A stretch of DNA of 64,000 nucleotides from Gammaproteobacteria bacterium (lineage in GTDB: Bacteria; Pseudomonadota; Gammaproteobacteria; Eutrophobiales; Eutrophobiaceae): contig JANQNX010000003.1 of assembly GCA_028279365.1 (NCBI GenBank), positions 62,001 to 126,000 on the forward strand, given 5' to 3'. The number at the start of each line of letters is the position of its first letter. Position 1 is the first letter of the stretch. The notes under the pieces were generated by a model that made no database searches, had not been told where the DNA came from, and saw only the letters and a program-made list of their open reading frames with translations. Below are positions 63,855 through 64,000 of the stretch, piece by piece. The position numbers were made by a program, and so were the translations under genes.

Positions 63855-64000
63855 ATGGAACCAGTTGAACAAATCTTTAAAGAAGACGATACCTCGCAAC
63901 TCAAAAAGCTGATTGCCAAAGGTAAGGAGCAGGGCTTCCTGACCTATCACGAAGTCAACGACCACCTGCCAGACGATATTGTCGAGCCTGAACAGATCGA
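63855..64000 (+). CDS. rpoD: RNA polymerase sigma-70 factor RpoD, N-terminal fragment
   Basis: The last 146 nt begin a frame MEPVEQIFKEDDTSQLKKLI, continuing AKGKEQGFLTYHEVNDHLPD and DIVEPEQI to the window edge. This is region 1.1 of the primary sigma factor; the family usually reads QLKLLIAKGKEQGYLTYAEVNDHLP (two pieces). The N-terminus is a few residues longer than in E. coli. It lies 178 bp after dnaG, enough for an internal promoter; I see no clear one in this AT-rich gap. Confidence 0.93.
   Translation, partial: MEPVEQIFKEDDTSQLKKLIAKGKEQGFLTYHEVNDHLPDDIVEPEQI

Overview
The window is chromosomal DNA of moderate G+C, almost certainly from a gammaproteobacterium. The supporting landmarks are the rhlB/trxA/rho neighbourhood, lptM-lysA, tesA divergent from ybbAP, groES-groEL under a CIRCE operator, and the rpsU-yqeY-dnaG-rpoD macromolecular synthesis operon. 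I cannot place the genus. No rRNA, tRNA, CRISPR array, phage or IS transposase gene was recognised.

Layout. 1-2.7 kb: dppB-like, dppC-like and nagZ (cut by the left edge) form a tight minus-strand operon. 2.7-5.0 kb: two small membrane proteins and a DmeF-type metal exporter, followed by a broken 3' copy of the second membrane protein gene. 5.0-7.5 kb: an AT-rich accessory block with a TIR-domain protein and a membrane-anchored partner, preceded by a promoter and leader ORF. 7.2-9.6 kb: an ECF-like sigma factor operon (sigma, membrane regulator, two exported proteins, broken lipoprotein gene) and an EF-hand/DRRED-repeat protein. 9.7-16.8 kb: housekeeping (lysA, lptM, esterase, rhlB, trxA, rho) plus two conserved unknown proteins. 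17-26.3 kb: a tripartite RND efflux operon whose TolC-like component carries an extra N-terminal binding-protein domain, then MscS-like and K+ channels, then a second, truncated copy of the RND 3' end. 26.3-31.6 kb: small accessory genes, all on the minus strand (HEAT-like, CMD/AhpD, Ogt, diiron oxidase-like, GFA, Spy-like, VOC). 31.7-33.9 kb: groESL. 34.7-44.7 kb: cysN-like, Nudix, tesA, ybbAP, htpX, peroxiredoxin, cupin, hemH. 44.7-48.6 kb: two BLUF photoreceptors, DUF427, YjbQ, DUF1499, a CULT-domain protein and a TauE/SafE exporter. 48.7-64 kb: slt, an NDUFA9-like epimerase, cca, GNAT, TfoX-C, uppP, lipoproteins, midA-like, folM, SGNH hydrolase, folK, folB, plsY, tsaD, rpsU, yqeY, dnaG and the start of rpoD.

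Most notable. (1) The VOC gene at 31.1-31.5 kb sits in what reads as a complete integron gene cassette. It has an attC-like hairpin whose R'' box contains the gene's stop codon, and a 5' boundary that exactly complements R''. No integrase is present. (2) The sequence just upstream of that cassette is a promoter plus an 18-codon-class leader ORF with a strong Shine-Dalgarno. The same module, with identical spacing, lies upstream of the TIR gene 24 kb away. This looks like a dispersed expression platform for captured genes, comparable in logic to Pc/ORF-11 of attI1. (3) Two loci (dmeF; the MscS/K+ channel pair) have the same structure: intact gene, foreign cargo, diverged 5'-truncated copy of the same gene. 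That is what single-crossover (Campbell-type) integration would leave. Other points are a CULT (cereblon-fold) protein, a cysN with a decayed APS-kinase tail and no cysD beside it, and a gene that appears to start at ATC.
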